Part shown: one piece after another, positions 11,106-19,491 of the stretch
How positions within the stretch are numbered: the stretch's first letter is position 1
Layout of the letters: each line of letters starts with the position of its first letter
Assembly: GCA_016789955.1 (NCBI GenBank)
Contig: JAEUPB010000021.1
Location: forward strand, 1-33,201
DNA from: Rubrivivax sp.
GTDB lineage: Bacteria; Pseudomonadota; Gammaproteobacteria; Burkholderiales; Burkholderiaceae_C
Direction of reading: 5' to 3'
Length of the DNA stretch: 33,201 nt
The notes under the pieces: model-generated
What the model saw: only the letters and a program-made list of their open reading frames with translations
The model's database searches: none
What the model was told of the DNA's origin: nothing
Made by a program: the position numbers and the translations under genes

Positions 11106-11789
11106 ATGGTCTCTGCGAAACCCTCCCCGCACCGGCTGGCGCCGGGCCTGCTGGCGGCCTGCGCGCTGCTGGCGCCCGCCGCCGCGCTGCATGCCGCCCC
11201 GGTGCAATGGACCGCCGCGTCCGGCGGCAACGACCACTGGTACGAGTACGTGCCGGCCATCAGCATCTTCGAACCCGTCAGCCAACCCACGGCCCGCGCG
11301 GCGGCGCTGGGCAGCGCGCACCTGGGCCTGCCGGGCTACCTCGCCACCGTCACGTCGGCGGCCGAGCAGCTGTTCATCCAGTCGTCGTTCGGCTTCCTGG
11401 TCGGCTTCGGCGCCACCGGCACCGCCTGGCTGGGTGCCAGCGACGCCGCGGTCGAAGGGCAGTGGCGCTGGCTCGACGGGCCCGAGGCCGGCGAACTCGT
11501 GAGCTACGCCGACTGGCTGCCAGGTCAACCCGTCGTCGGCCTGGGGTTCGAGGACTACGACAACCTGGCGCTGTACATCAACGCTGCCGTCGCCGGCGCG
11601 CCGCCAACCTTCGGATGGGTATCGGTGTCGACCAGCGGCGGAGCGCTCGGCTACGTCGTCGAGTACGGCGCCGCCGCGCCGCCGCCCCCTCCGCCAGGCA
11701 CTGCGCCGGCACCGGCCTCGCTGGCGACCGTGCTCTCGGGGCTGGCGCTGCTGGGCTGGTCGCGGCGCCGGGGGCACGGCCGCGCTTGA
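11106..11789 (+). CDS. Exported C-type-lectin-like protein with PEP-CTERM-type anchor
   Basis: A 227-aa protein with a Sec signal peptide (hydrophobic LLAACALLAPAAALHA). Its lectin-like domain has the C-type lectin pattern: an early aromatic/acidic strand (WYEYVPA), AHLGLPGYLATVTSAAEQ, a WLGASD...EGQWRWLDGPEAG core and a late YDNLALYINA segment. After a poly-proline linker, the end APAPASLATVLSGLALLGWSRRR reproduces the PEP-CTERM sorting signal (motif, transmembrane helix, arginine cluster) recognised by exosortase, though the motif reads PAP instead of PEP. It is likely displayed at the surface or in extracellular matrix and may bind a glycan. GGAAGGAA about 8 nt upstream supports the ATG at 11106 over the in-frame start at 11073. 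It converges on the regulator gene. Confidence 0.85.
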   Translation: MVSAKPSPHRLAPGLLAACALLAPAAALHAAPVQWTAASGGNDHWYEYVPAISIFEPVSQPTARAAALGSAHLGLPGYLATVTSAAEQLFIQSSFGFLVGFGATGTAWLGASDAAVEGQWRWLDGPEAGELVSYADWLPGQPVVGLGFEDYDNLALYINAAVAGAPPTFGWVSVSTSGGALGYVVEYGAAAPPPPPPGTAPAPASLATVLSGLALLGWSRRRGHGRA

Positions 11790-11849
11790 CGGTCGTGGCT
11801 GCGGGCGTCGCGGCTCGTTCGTGGCCCGCTTCGTCCGCGCCGCGACGCC

Positions 11850-14639
11850 TCAGGCCGCGTCGCGCAGCCGCATGGCCCAGGCCACCGCCTCGGGCAGCGA
11901 CATCGCCGCTCCGTCGCGCCACAGGTGCCCGGCCTGGACCGCGCCCAGCCGCTGGCGGCTGCGGCGGCGCACGCGCAGCACGTCGCGCCGGTCGGTGCGT
12001 GCCAGCGGGCCGAACTGCGCGCGCCAATACGCGTCGGCGAAGCCCATCAGCCGCGCGGCGGTGTCCGGACGCTCCTGCCGGTGCGCCAGCAGCGCCAGGT
12101 TCCACAGCGCGTACAGCACGCTCTCGGTCTCCAGAGACTGCCAGGCCAGCTGCAGCGACTCGACGGTGGCGGCCATCGCGTCGGCCAGCCGGCCGAGGTC
12201 CTGCAACGCGCTGCCGCGCGCGTTGTGCAGCGGCGCCAGCAGCTGCAGGTCGCCGCAGGCCCGCGCCTCGTCGAGCAGCGGCCCGATCAGCGCCAGCGCC
12301 TCGGCCGGGCGGCCGGCGTAGATCAGCGTGATCGCCAGGTTGTGCCGCACGCCGCGCATCGCGTGCAGCGGCGGCGTCACGGCGCGCTGCATCAGCGCCA
12401 GCGCGTCGCGGTAACCGGCAGAGGCCGCGGCCGGGTCGCCGTCGTGCTCGTTGGCCATCGTCGCCAGCTGGTTGATGGCCTCGGCCTCGAGCGCCGGTTC
12501 GCCGCAGTCGCGCGCCGCCTGCACCGCCTGCCGCAGCAGCACCCGTGCGCCCTCGGGGTCGGCCTGCGCGCGCCAGCGCACCTTGGCCACCTGCCACTGC
12601 ATGCGTGCCCGATCGGCCGCGTCGGCGGGCCACGCGCGCGCCGCGAGGTCGGCGTGCCGGCAGGCCATCGCGCGCTCGCCGATCGCCAGCGCCAGCCGTG
12701 CCGCCAGTGCATGCGCCCGCGGGCGGATGTCGTCGGGCACAGTGGTGGCCGCATCGGCGTCCGCGGCGGCGGCGCGCGTCAGCGCAACGTCCAGCGCCTG
12801 CACCAGCGCCGCGGGCGGGCTGCGCTCGGCCCAGGCGGGCTGCAGCGCCAGCGCCAGGCGGCACACCGCTGAGGCGTCGCCGGCATCGATCGCGCGGTGC
12901 GCCACCCACGCCAGCAGCGGCCACAGCGGCGGCAGCCGCGGCAGCGGCCACGGGTGCGGCAGGGTCTCGGCCCAGGCCACCATCGCCGTCCACCAGGGGT
13001 GCGGCGGCGGAGCCGGCCGGGTGTCGAGCACGCGGTCGCGCACCGGCTCGCGCAGGGCCCACCAGGTCTCGTGGCCGTCGTCGTGCGCGGCGTCGAGCAG
13101 GCTGGCGGCGGCCAGTGTGTCGAGTGCGTCGCGTGCCGCCGCGGCGTTGGCGGCCGCGCCGGCCTGCACCGCCAGCAGGGCTGCCAGGTCGCCGGCCACC
13201 GCCGCAGGAGCCGCCGCGAGCAGCGGCAGCAGCGCCGCCGCCGGCGCGGGCAGGCTGGCCAGGCTGTCGTCGACCACCGCGAGCAGCGAGGCGTGCCGAG
13301 GGTCGTCGCCGGCCCGCGCGCCGGGCCGCGCCAGCAGCGCCCAGCGGCCCGCTCCGGGCTGTTCGAGCAGCGCCAGCAGCGCCGCCGGCGGCAGGCTGCG
13401 CACGCGTGACGCGGCCAGCTCCAGCGCCAGCGGCAGCCCCTGCAGCCGCCGCACCAGCGCGGCCACGGCGGCCGCGTTGCCGGCATGGAGCTGGAAGTCG
13501 CTGCGGCTCGCGGCCGCGCGTTCGACGAACAGCCGCACCGCCGGGCTGCGCGCCAGCTCGGTCGGCTGCGCGTCGGCGTCGGGCAGCGCCAGCGCCGGCA
13601 CGACACGGTCGTGTTCGCCGGGCAGCCCGAGCACGCGGCGCGACGTGCACACCAGGTGCAGCCCCGGCAGCCGTTCCAGGGCCTGCAGCAGCCACCGCAG
13701 CGCGTCGCCGTCCAGGCCGTCGGCGTTGTCGAGCACCAGCAGCGCGCGCCGTCCGGCCAGCGCCTGCGCACAGCGCGCCAGCACATCGGCCGTGCCTGGC
13801 GGCGGTCGCAGTGCCAGCAGCAGCCGTTCGTGCAGCGCCGCAGCGGCGTGCACCTGCACGCAAGGCACGAAGCGCAGCGTGTCGAACGGTGCGCCGGCCT
13901 CGGCCAGCCGGTGCAGCAGCTCCAGCGCCAGCCGCGTCTTGCCGATGCCGCCCGGCCCGCGCAGCGTCAGCAGCCGGCACGCCGCGGCGTCGTGCGCCAG
14001 CGCCGCCAGCAGCGCGGCGTCGCCGTGCCAGCGGCCCGGCGGCTGCGGCAACGCCAGCGCCGGGTCGGCCGGGGCCGGCGGCGGGGCGCGGTCGCCCAGC
14101 GCCGGGGGATCGGGCAGCAGGGTCGTCGGGGTTGGCGACGGCGCACCCGCCGGGCGCTCGGCGAGCGCCTGCAGCCGCTGCCGTTCATCGACCACCCACT
14201 CGTCGTGGAAGCCCGGCAGCAGCTCGCCGGCATACAGCCGCTGCGCGGCGGCCGCGTCGCCGGCGGCGCAGGCGCGCTCGAACGGCCAAACGTCGCAGTC
14301 GATGGCGCCGGGCACCAGCCGCAGCACGCGCCGGTCGGCGGCGAACAGCGGCCGCGGCTCGCCCAGCCCGGCACGGCGCTCGAGCGTCGCGCGCAGCGTG
14401 CTGAGCGTCTGCCGCAGCCGGGCCAGCCCGGTGGCCGCATCGGCCTCGGGCCACAGCAGCGCGGCGAGTTCCTCGCGCCCGTGGTCACGCCCCGGCCGCA
14501 GCGCCAGCCGTGCCAGCAGCAGCACCGCGGCGCGGCTGTGCAGCCGCGTCAGCCGCTGCCGGCCGTCGTCGATCGCGAAGCCGCCCAGCAGCCGCAGCTG
14601 CCAGGCGGCGCTCGGGTTCTGCGGGGAGGGCGATTCCAT
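11850..14639 (-). CDS. SARP/AfsR-type transcriptional regulator with NB-ARC ATPase and TPR domains
   Basis: A 929-aa multi-domain regulator. An N-terminal winged helix (WQLRLLGGFAIDDGRQRLTRL, LARLRQTLSTLRATL) is followed by a short bacterial transcriptional activation domain (YAGELLPGFHDEWVVDERQRL). An AAA/NB-ARC module has Walker A GPGGIGKTRLA and Walker B RRALLVLDNAD, and a GLPLALELAASR motif. The C-terminal half is alpha-helical with tetratricopeptide-like repeats. Such proteins usually integrate a ligand or protein signal with ATP-dependent oligomerisation to activate nearby genes. The ATG at 14639 gives MESPSPQ just before the DNA-binding domain. An upstream in-frame start at 14708 would add an unlikely Pro-rich leader. 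The target is unknown; it lies behind the lactonase/enolase-family operon in the same direction after a 174-nt gap. Confidence 0.85.
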   Translation of the reverse strand: MESPSPQNPSAAWQLRLLGGFAIDDGRQRLTRLHSRAAVLLLARLALRPGRDHGREELAALLWPEADAATGLARLRQTLSTLRATLERRAGLGEPRPLFAADRRVLRLVPGAIDCDVWPFERACAAGDAAAAQRLYAGELLPGFHDEWVVDERQRLQALAERPAGAPSPTPTTLLPDPPALGDRAPPPAPADPALALPQPPGRWHGDAALLAALAHDAAACRLLTLRGPGGIGKTRLALELLHRLAEAGAPFDTLRFVPCVQVHAAAALHERLLLALRPPPGTADVLARCAQALAGRRALLVLDNADGLDGDALRWLLQALERLPGLHLVCTSRRVLGLPGEHDRVVPALALPDADAQPTELARSPAVRLFVERAAASRSDFQLHAGNAAAVAALVRRLQGLPLALELAASRVRSLPPAALLALLEQPGAGRWALLARPGARAGDDPRHASLLAVVDDSLASLPAPAAALLPLLAAAPAAVAGDLAALLAVQAGAAANAAAARDALDTLAAASLLDAAHDDGHETWWALREPVRDRVLDTRPAPPPHPWWTAMVAWAETLPHPWPLPRLPPLWPLLAWVAHRAIDAGDASAVCRLALALQPAWAERSPPAALVQALDVALTRAAAADADAATTVPDDIRPRAHALAARLALAIGERAMACRHADLAARAWPADAADRARMQWQVAKVRWRAQADPEGARVLLRQAVQAARDCGEPALEAEAINQLATMANEHDGDPAAASAGYRDALALMQRAVTPPLHAMRGVRHNLAITLIYAGRPAEALALIGPLLDEARACGDLQLLAPLHNARGSALQDLGRLADAMAATVESLQLAWQSLETESVLYALWNLALLAHRQERPDTAARLMGFADAYWRAQFGPLARTDRRDVLRVRRRSRQRLGAVQAGHLWRDGAAMSLPEAVAWAMRLRDAA

Positions 14640-14813
14640 CGGCGGCGGGGGGCGGCGAAGATGATGGCAGAAGGGCCGCGGTGCGCCGCCAGGCGCGGGG
14701 CCCGTCACCGAGCTCGTGATCCGCGAGGGCGTCAGCGGGCCGCGCGCTACCGGGCTTCGCGCTACTGGCCACTGGGCAGCAACGCGTTTCGAGAGCGGCG
14801 CTGTCTCGGCGCG

Positions 14814-15941
14814 CTACAGCGGCCAGGTCCGGTACCGCCGCAGCGCGGCCAGATCGGGCACCGCGCCCAGGCCCGGCCCGGTGGGCACCGGCACGCGGCC
14901 CTCGTGCACCGGCAGCAGGTCGCCCACCACCGCCTCGCGGCCGGGGTTCGGGTGGCAGTCGAACTCCAGCAGCCCGGTGCCGCCGGCGGCTGCGAGCACG
15001 TGCAGCGAGGCCAGCAGCGACACGCCGCCGCCGAAGTAGTGCGGGCAGTAGCGCTTGCCCGCGGCCACCGCGGCGCGCGCGATGTGGATGCTGCCGGTGA
15101 CGCCGCCCCACTTGGTGACGTCGGGCTGGATCACCTGCAGCACGCGGTCGGCGCAGGCGGCGTCGAACTGCGCGCCCTGCAGGTTCTCGCCGCCGGCCAG
15201 CGGCGTGCTCGAGGCCGCCGCGAGGCGCCGCCAGTGCTCGACCGGGGCGTCGACGCGGATCGGCTCCTCGAACCACGACAGCTTCAGCGGCGCGACGTCG
15301 CGCGCGAAGGCGATCGCCTGCTCGACGTCGAGCACCTGGTTGGCGTCGCAGGTCAGCTCGTCGCCAGGGCCGATGGCCTCGCGCATCGCCTGCAGGTTGC
15401 GCACGTCGCGCGCGTGGCCGAAGCCGGTCTTCAGCTTGAACGCGCGGTGCCCCTCGGCGCGGCGCGCGGCGGCGAAGGCTTCCGGCTGGTCGGGGTTGAT
15501 GCCGGTGGCGTAGACGGGCACATGCGTCACTGCCGCGCCGCCGAGGTAGCGGTTCAGCGGCTGCCCGGCCTTGCGCGCGAACAGGTCCCACATCGCGATG
15601 TCGATGCCGGCCACGGCCTGCGCGATCGGGCCCACCTCCAGCGTCTGCAGCACCAGCACCTCCAACTGCTGCGTCAGCAGCTGGAAGGCCTGCGCCGGTT
15701 CCTCGAAGGTGCGGCCGACGAGCCGGTCGGCGAAGTCGTTGACCAGCCGCGCGCGGTGCTCGGCGCCCACCGCGGGCCAGTTGCACCAGGCCTCGCCCCA
15801 GCCGACGGCGCCGTCGGTGTCGACCACGCGCACCAGCACCACCGGCCGGTCGCGGAAGGTGCCGAACGAGACCTTGATCGGGTTGGCGATCGGCACGCGG
15901 TAGGCGGTGGCCTCGACCGAGGCGATGGTGATGGCGGTCAT
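14814..15941 (-). CDS. Enolase-superfamily enzyme, mandelate racemase subgroup (probable acid-sugar dehydratase or racemase)
   Basis: A 375-aa protein with an N-terminal capping domain and a TIM-like barrel. Visible active-site residues: KxK at K169/K171 (FKLKTG), metal ligands D199 (CDANQ), E225 (WFEEP) and E252 (GGENL), and a His-Asp dyad from D274 (QPDVTKWGG) and H301 (PHYFGGG). Glu as third metal ligand plus the His/Asp dyad puts it with mandelate racemase and sugar-acid dehydratases rather than muconate cycloisomerases. Members abstract the proton alpha to a carboxylate. Exact substrate cannot be read from sequence. It lies 21 nt downstream of the lactonase gene, so lactone opening could supply its acid substrate. 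Confidence 0.88.
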   Translation of the reverse strand: MTAITIASVEATAYRVPIANPIKVSFGTFRDRPVVLVRVVDTDGAVGWGEAWCNWPAVGAEHRARLVNDFADRLVGRTFEEPAQAFQLLTQQLEVLVLQTLEVGPIAQAVAGIDIAMWDLFARKAGQPLNRYLGGAAVTHVPVYATGINPDQPEAFAAARRAEGHRAFKLKTGFGHARDVRNLQAMREAIGPGDELTCDANQVLDVEQAIAFARDVAPLKLSWFEEPIRVDAPVEHWRRLAAASSTPLAGGENLQGAQFDAACADRVLQVIQPDVTKWGGVTGSIHIARAAVAAGKRYCPHYFGGGVSLLASLHVLAAAGGTGLLEFDCHPNPGREAVVGDLLPVHEGRVPVPTGPGLGAVPDLAALRRYRTWPL

Positions 15942-15962
15942 GCGGCGGCGGTCTTTCGTGAA

Positions 15963-16835
15963 TCAGGGGTTGAGCGCGTAGCGCGGTTCAGGCAGCCCGC
16001 GCACGCCCGGGTCCAGCGCGAGCAGCGCGCCGGCCAGCGGCTGCGCGGCGAGTTCGTCGGGCGTCATGTGCTGGCTGGCGGTGGTGACGTAGAGCACGTC
16101 GAGGTTCGTGCCGCCGAAGGCGACCGCGGTGGGCTTGTCCACCGGCATCGGGATCACGCGGTCGACGCGGCCGTCGAGCGCGTAGCGCACCACCTGCGAG
16201 GCCTTGAACTGCGCGCTCCACAGGAAGCCTTCGGCATCGACGGTGGCACCGTCGGGGAAGCCCGGCGGCACCGTGGCCGCGAAGGGGCGCCACGCGCCGG
16301 GCGTGCCGGTGGCGGGGTCGTAGTCGCACGCATCGATGCGATGCGTCAGCGAATCGGCCAGGTACATCGTGCGGCCGTCGGGGCTCCACGCGAGGCTGTT
16401 GGGGATGCACAGGCCCTCGCGCACCGGCACCGGCGCGCCGCGGCCTTGCATCCGGTACAGCGTACCGACCGCCGCACGCGTCACGTTGTGCATCGTGCCG
16501 ACCCAGAAGCGGCCTTGCCGGTCGCAGCGGCCGTCGTTGAACCGATGGCCGTCGGGGCGGGGCACGCTGGCCAGCGTCTCGCGCGCACCGTTGGCCGGAT
16601 CGAACAGCAGGATCTCGGCGCCCATCGCCACGAGCAGTCGGCCGTCGTCGACGAGCGCGATCGCGCCCACCATCTCGGGCATCGGCCACGTCTCCAGCCG
16701 CCCCGAGGCCGGGTGCAGCCGGCGGATCGCGGGCCGACGGATGTCCACCCACACCAAGGCCTGCGCGTCGCCATCCCACAGCGGGCTCTCGCCGAGGATG
16801 TCGACCTGCTCGCCGATGCGCGCGATCTCGACCAT
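15963..16835 (-). CDS. SMP-30/gluconolactonase-family lactonase
   Basis: A 290-aa six-bladed beta-propeller hydrolase that opens sugar or other lactones using a divalent metal. Probable metal ligands are E16 (GESPLWD), N146 (CIPNSLAWSPDG) and D195 (PDGATVDAEGFLW), with N100 (HRFNDG) near the substrate pocket. No signal peptide, so cytoplasmic. The ATG at 16835 gives MVEIARIGEQV, the normal start for the family; the open frame further upstream overlaps the divergent dehydrogenase and is spurious. It leads a two-gene operon with the enolase-superfamily enzyme and diverges from the SDR gene across a 195-nt region with paired palindromes. Confidence 0.92.
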   Translation of the reverse strand: MVEIARIGEQVDILGESPLWDGDAQALVWVDIRRPAIRRLHPASGRLETWPMPEMVGAIALVDDGRLLVAMGAEILLFDPANGARETLASVPRPDGHRFNDGRCDRQGRFWVGTMHNVTRAAVGTLYRMQGRGAPVPVREGLCIPNSLAWSPDGRTMYLADSLTHRIDACDYDPATGTPGAWRPFAATVPPGFPDGATVDAEGFLWSAQFKASQVVRYALDGRVDRVIPMPVDKPTAVAFGGTNLDVLYVTTASQHMTPDELAAQPLAGALLALDPGVRGLPEPRYALNP

Positions 16836-16893
16836 GGGCGGCGATGCTAGGCAGCGCGGCCGCGCCGCGGAATGCGATTCGCGGCAATCGGGG

Positions 16894-16910
16894 CTTCGAA
16901 CAAACCGAAG
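16894..16910. promoter_or_regulatory. Palindromic operator candidate 1
   Basis: CTTCGAACAAACCGAAG: 5-bp inverted arms around a 7-nt centre. Compared with the reverse complement of the second palindrome it differs at only two positions (CTTCGnACAAAnCGAAG), so the two look like one regulator's binding sites. Binding family not determined. Confidence 0.6.
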
Positions 16911-16928
16911 TCGGGGCCGCAGCCGGGG

Positions 16929-16945
16929 CTTCGCTTTGTGCGAAG
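16929..16945. promoter_or_regulatory. Palindromic operator candidate 2
   Basis: CTTCGCTTTGTGCGAAG: same arms and spacing as candidate 1 but with the core inverted. Centre-to-centre distance is 35 bp, a little over three helical turns. It lies between the lactonase and dehydrogenase starts. Confidence 0.6.
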
Positions 16946-17030
16946 TGGGCGTTGCCCAAGTTCCGATTCCCCGGCCGCGGGGCCCGTCCCTAGCATGCCG
17001 CCGCATTCGAACCCCACTGGCCCGCCCTCC

Positions 17031-17819
17031 ATGTCCGCGCACCTCTACCGCGACCACGCCCCCGAGCGCATCTTCTCGCTGCAGGGCCGCGTCGTGCTGC
17101 TGACCGGCGCGGCCGGCGGCATCGCGCTCGGCCTCGCGAAGGCCTTCGCCGCGGCCGGTGCCAAGCTCGTGCTGGCCGACCGCAGCGAGGCGGTGCACGA
17201 GCGCGCCGCGCAGTTCCGCGACGCCGGCGCCGATGCCACCTCGCTCACCTTCGACGTCACCGACGAGGCCGCCGTGCGCGACGCCGTGGAAGGCACCGTG
17301 CGCCGCCACGGCCGCATCGACGTCGCGGTGGCCAATGCCGGGATCATCGTGCGCAAGCACCTGCTCGAGCTGCCGGTGGAGGACTGGAAGCGCGTCATCG
17401 ACACCGACCTCACCGCCACCTTCCTGCTCGCGCAGCAGGCGGCCAAGCAGATGGTGCCGCAGAGCTCGGGCCGCATCATCAGCGTGGGCTCGATCATGAA
17501 CCACGTGTCGCGCCCGCTGCTGACGGCCTACGTCGCGGCCAAGGGCGCGGTGTCGGCGTTCACGCGGGCGCTGGCGGCCGACCTCGGCGGCACCGGCGTC
17601 ACCGCCAACGCGCTGGCGCCGGGCTACACCGAGACGCCGTTCAGCCAGGCCGGGCAGAAGGACTTCCGCGACTTCATCACCGAGTGGACCCCGGCGCGCC
17701 GCTGGGGCAAGCCCGAGGACCTGTGCGGCGCCGCGCTGCTGCTGGCGTCGGACGCCGGCGCCTACATCAACGGCCACACGCTGTACGTGGACGGCGGCTT
17801 CCTCGCCGTGACGCGCTGA
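17031..17819 (+). CDS. Short-chain dehydrogenase/reductase (SDR)
   Basis: A 262-aa classical SDR. The dinucleotide site TGAAGGIALG (25-34) has Ala in place of the usual last Gly of GxG, a mild deviation. D50 at the end of beta-2 favours NAD(H). NAG is at 102-104 and the catalytic residues are S154, Y167 and K171 (YVAAK). The C-terminus GHTLYVDGGF is typical. Probable role: oxidation of a sugar or polyol hydroxyl, possibly giving the lactone for the divergent SMP-30 lactonase. The ATG at 17031 starts MSAHLYRDHA; an in-frame ATG at 16995 is possible but less likely. It is the first gene of a long rightward transcript, with 5 nt to the first permease gene. Confidence 0.9.
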   Translation: MSAHLYRDHAPERIFSLQGRVVLLTGAAGGIALGLAKAFAAAGAKLVLADRSEAVHERAAQFRDAGADATSLTFDVTDEAAVRDAVEGTVRRHGRIDVAVANAGIIVRKHLLELPVEDWKRVIDTDLTATFLLAQQAAKQMVPQSSGRIISVGSIMNHVSRPLLTAYVAAKGAVSAFTRALAADLGGTGVTANALAPGYTETPFSQAGQKDFRDFITEWTPARRWGKPEDLCGAALLLASDAGAYINGHTLYVDGGFLAVTR

Positions 17820-17824
17820 GCGCC

Positions 17825-18634
17825 ATGAACGCCGCCGCCACCCCCGCCTCCGCCATCCCCGCGTGGCGCCGCCTGGCCGGCGCGCGCGGCGTGATCGCGC
17901 TGCGCTCGTTCGCCCTCTTCGCCGCCGCGTGGTGGGCGCTGTATGCGTGGAACGCCAACCCGCTGCAACTGCCGTCGCCGCTGAAGGTGGCCGAGGCGGT
18001 GTGGGGCCTCGTGAACAGCGGCGAGCTGCTGCAGCACGCGGCGATCAGCAGCGCGCGACTGGGCCTCGCGCTCGTGGTCGCGGTGCTGCTGGCGGTGCCG
18101 CTGGGCTTCGCGATGGGGCTGTCGCGCACGCTGGAGGCGTACGTCGACCCGCTCGTGGAGCTGCTGCGCCCGATCTCGGGCATCGCGTGGATCCCGCTGG
18201 GCCTGTTCATCTTCGGCATCGGCGACACGCTGCCGGTGTTCATCATGGTCTACGTCGCGTTCTTCCCGCTGCTGCTGAACACGATCGCCGGCGTGCGGCA
18301 GGTCGATCGGAAGCTCGTCGCCGCGGCACGCACGATGGGCGTGGGCCGCAGCGCGATGCTGCGCCACGTCATCGTGCCGGCGGCGCTGCCCACGGTGATG
18401 GTGGGCCTGCGGCTGGCCTTCGCCGGCGCGTGGGCGGCGATCGTCGCCGCCGAGCTGATCGGCGCGCCCAGCGGCCTCGGCTTCGCGATCGAGTGGTACC
18501 GGCAGCTGCTCATGACGCCCAAGGTGTTCGCCTTCATCGTCGTGATCGGCGTGGTCGGCTACCTGTGCGACCTCGCGCTGCGCACGCTGCAACGCCGGCT
18601 CACGCCCTGGGCCGAAGGCACCGGACTGCAATGA
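17825..18634 (+). CDS. ABC importer permease 1 (SsuC/TauC type, system A)
   Basis: A 269-aa inner-membrane permease of the sulfonate/nitrate/taurine subfamily with about six hydrophobic segments. The cytoplasmic coupling helix shows the EAA pattern (KLVAAARTMGVGRSAMLRHVIVPAALP), and AAIVAAELIGAPSGLGFAI is the subfamily's conserved loop. It likely pairs with the next permease as a heterodimer served by the ATPase at 19491. The ATG at 17825 is 5 nt after the SDR stop, and its own stop overlaps the next start (ATGA). Substrate cannot be read from the sequence. Confidence 0.92.
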   Translation: MNAAATPASAIPAWRRLAGARGVIALRSFALFAAAWWALYAWNANPLQLPSPLKVAEAVWGLVNSGELLQHAAISSARLGLALVVAVLLAVPLGFAMGLSRTLEAYVDPLVELLRPISGIAWIPLGLFIFGIGDTLPVFIMVYVAFFPLLLNTIAGVRQVDRKLVAAARTMGVGRSAMLRHVIVPAALPTVMVGLRLAFAGAWAAIVAAELIGAPSGLGFAIEWYRQLLMTPKVFAFIVVIGVVGYLCDLALRTLQRRLTPWAEGTGLQ

Positions 18635-19491
18635 GCACCACCACGATGGACCGCGCCGCCCCCACCGACACCGCGGCTGCCCCCGCCCCTGCATCCGCGG
18701 ACGCGCCGGTGGCCGGGCCGTCGCGCTGGACGGGCCTGGCACGCACGCTGGTGCTGCCGGCGCTGCTGATCGTGCTGTGGCAGGCCTGGGCCTACACGCT
18801 GCCGCCGGAGTCGCCCGCCCCGGCGCCGGCCAAGGTGGTGCTGGCCTTCGTCGGACTGATGAAGAGCGGCGACCTGCCGCTGGCGCTGGTGCAGAGCCTG
18901 GGCCGCGTGCTCGCGGGTTTCTCCGGCGCGCTCGTGCTCGCGGTGACGCTGGGCGCGCTGATGGGCACCAGCCGCGTGCTGCGCGACAACCTCGACCCGA
19001 TCGTCGAGAGCTTCCGCCCGATCGCTCCGATGGCGCTGCTGCCGATCGCCATCCTCTGGTTCGGCACCGGCACGCCCACGGCGCTGGCGATCGTCGGCTA
19101 CGCCGCGTTCTTCCCGCTGCTCGTCAACACCGTGCACGGTGTCAGCCGCGTCGATGCCAAGCTGGTGGCCGCCGCGCGCACGATGGGCGTGCCGCGCGCA
19201 CGCATCCTGCTCTCGGTGGTGCTGCCCGGCGCCTTGCCCGGCATCCTGCTCGGTGCGCGCCTGGCGATGGGCGTGGCCTGGACCGCGATCATCGCCGCCG
19301 AACTCGCGGTGGGCGCCAAGTCCGGCGGCGGCAATTCGGGCGGCATCGGCCAGATGATGTTCGTCTTCTACTCGTACAGCATCGACCTCAACGCCATCGT
19401 CGTCTGCATGGCCGTCGTCGGGGTCGTCGCGCTGCTCATCGACCGCCTGTTCCGCGCGCTCGAGTCGCGGCTGATGCCCTGGAGACAGTGA
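18631..19491 (+). CDS. ABC importer permease 2 (SsuC/TauC type, system A)
   Basis: A 286-aa permease homologous to its neighbour, with an Ala/Pro-rich cytoplasmic N-terminus of about 35 residues before the first membrane helix. The EAA-type coupling helix is KLVAAARTMGVPRARILLSVVLPGALP. A VGAKSGGGNSGGIGQMM loop, longer and more glycine-rich than in permease 1, replaces the usual GAPSGLG segment. ATGA overlap with permease 1 and TGATG overlap with the ATPase indicate translational coupling and one complex. Confidence 0.92.
   Translation: MSTTTMDRAAPTDTAAAPAPASADAPVAGPSRWTGLARTLVLPALLIVLWQAWAYTLPPESPAPAPAKVVLAFVGLMKSGDLPLALVQSLGRVLAGFSGALVLAVTLGALMGTSRVLRDNLDPIVESFRPIAPMALLPIAILWFGTGTPTALAIVGYAAFFPLLVNTVHGVSRVDAKLVAAARTMGVPRARILLSVVLPGALPGILLGARLAMGVAWTAIIAAELAVGAKSGGGNSGGIGQMMFVFYSYSIDLNAIVVCMAVVGVVALLIDRLFRALESRLMPWRQ

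Noticed and set aside
12451-14664. Plus-strand Ser/Ala-rich frame of 737 codons
   Set aside because: Mirror frame of the SARP-type regulator. No recognisable domain.
14640-14813. Repeated GCGCTAC motifs between the regulator and the enolase-family gene
   Set aside because: Short, irregularly spaced and expected by chance in GC-rich DNA. No operator or terminator could be supported.
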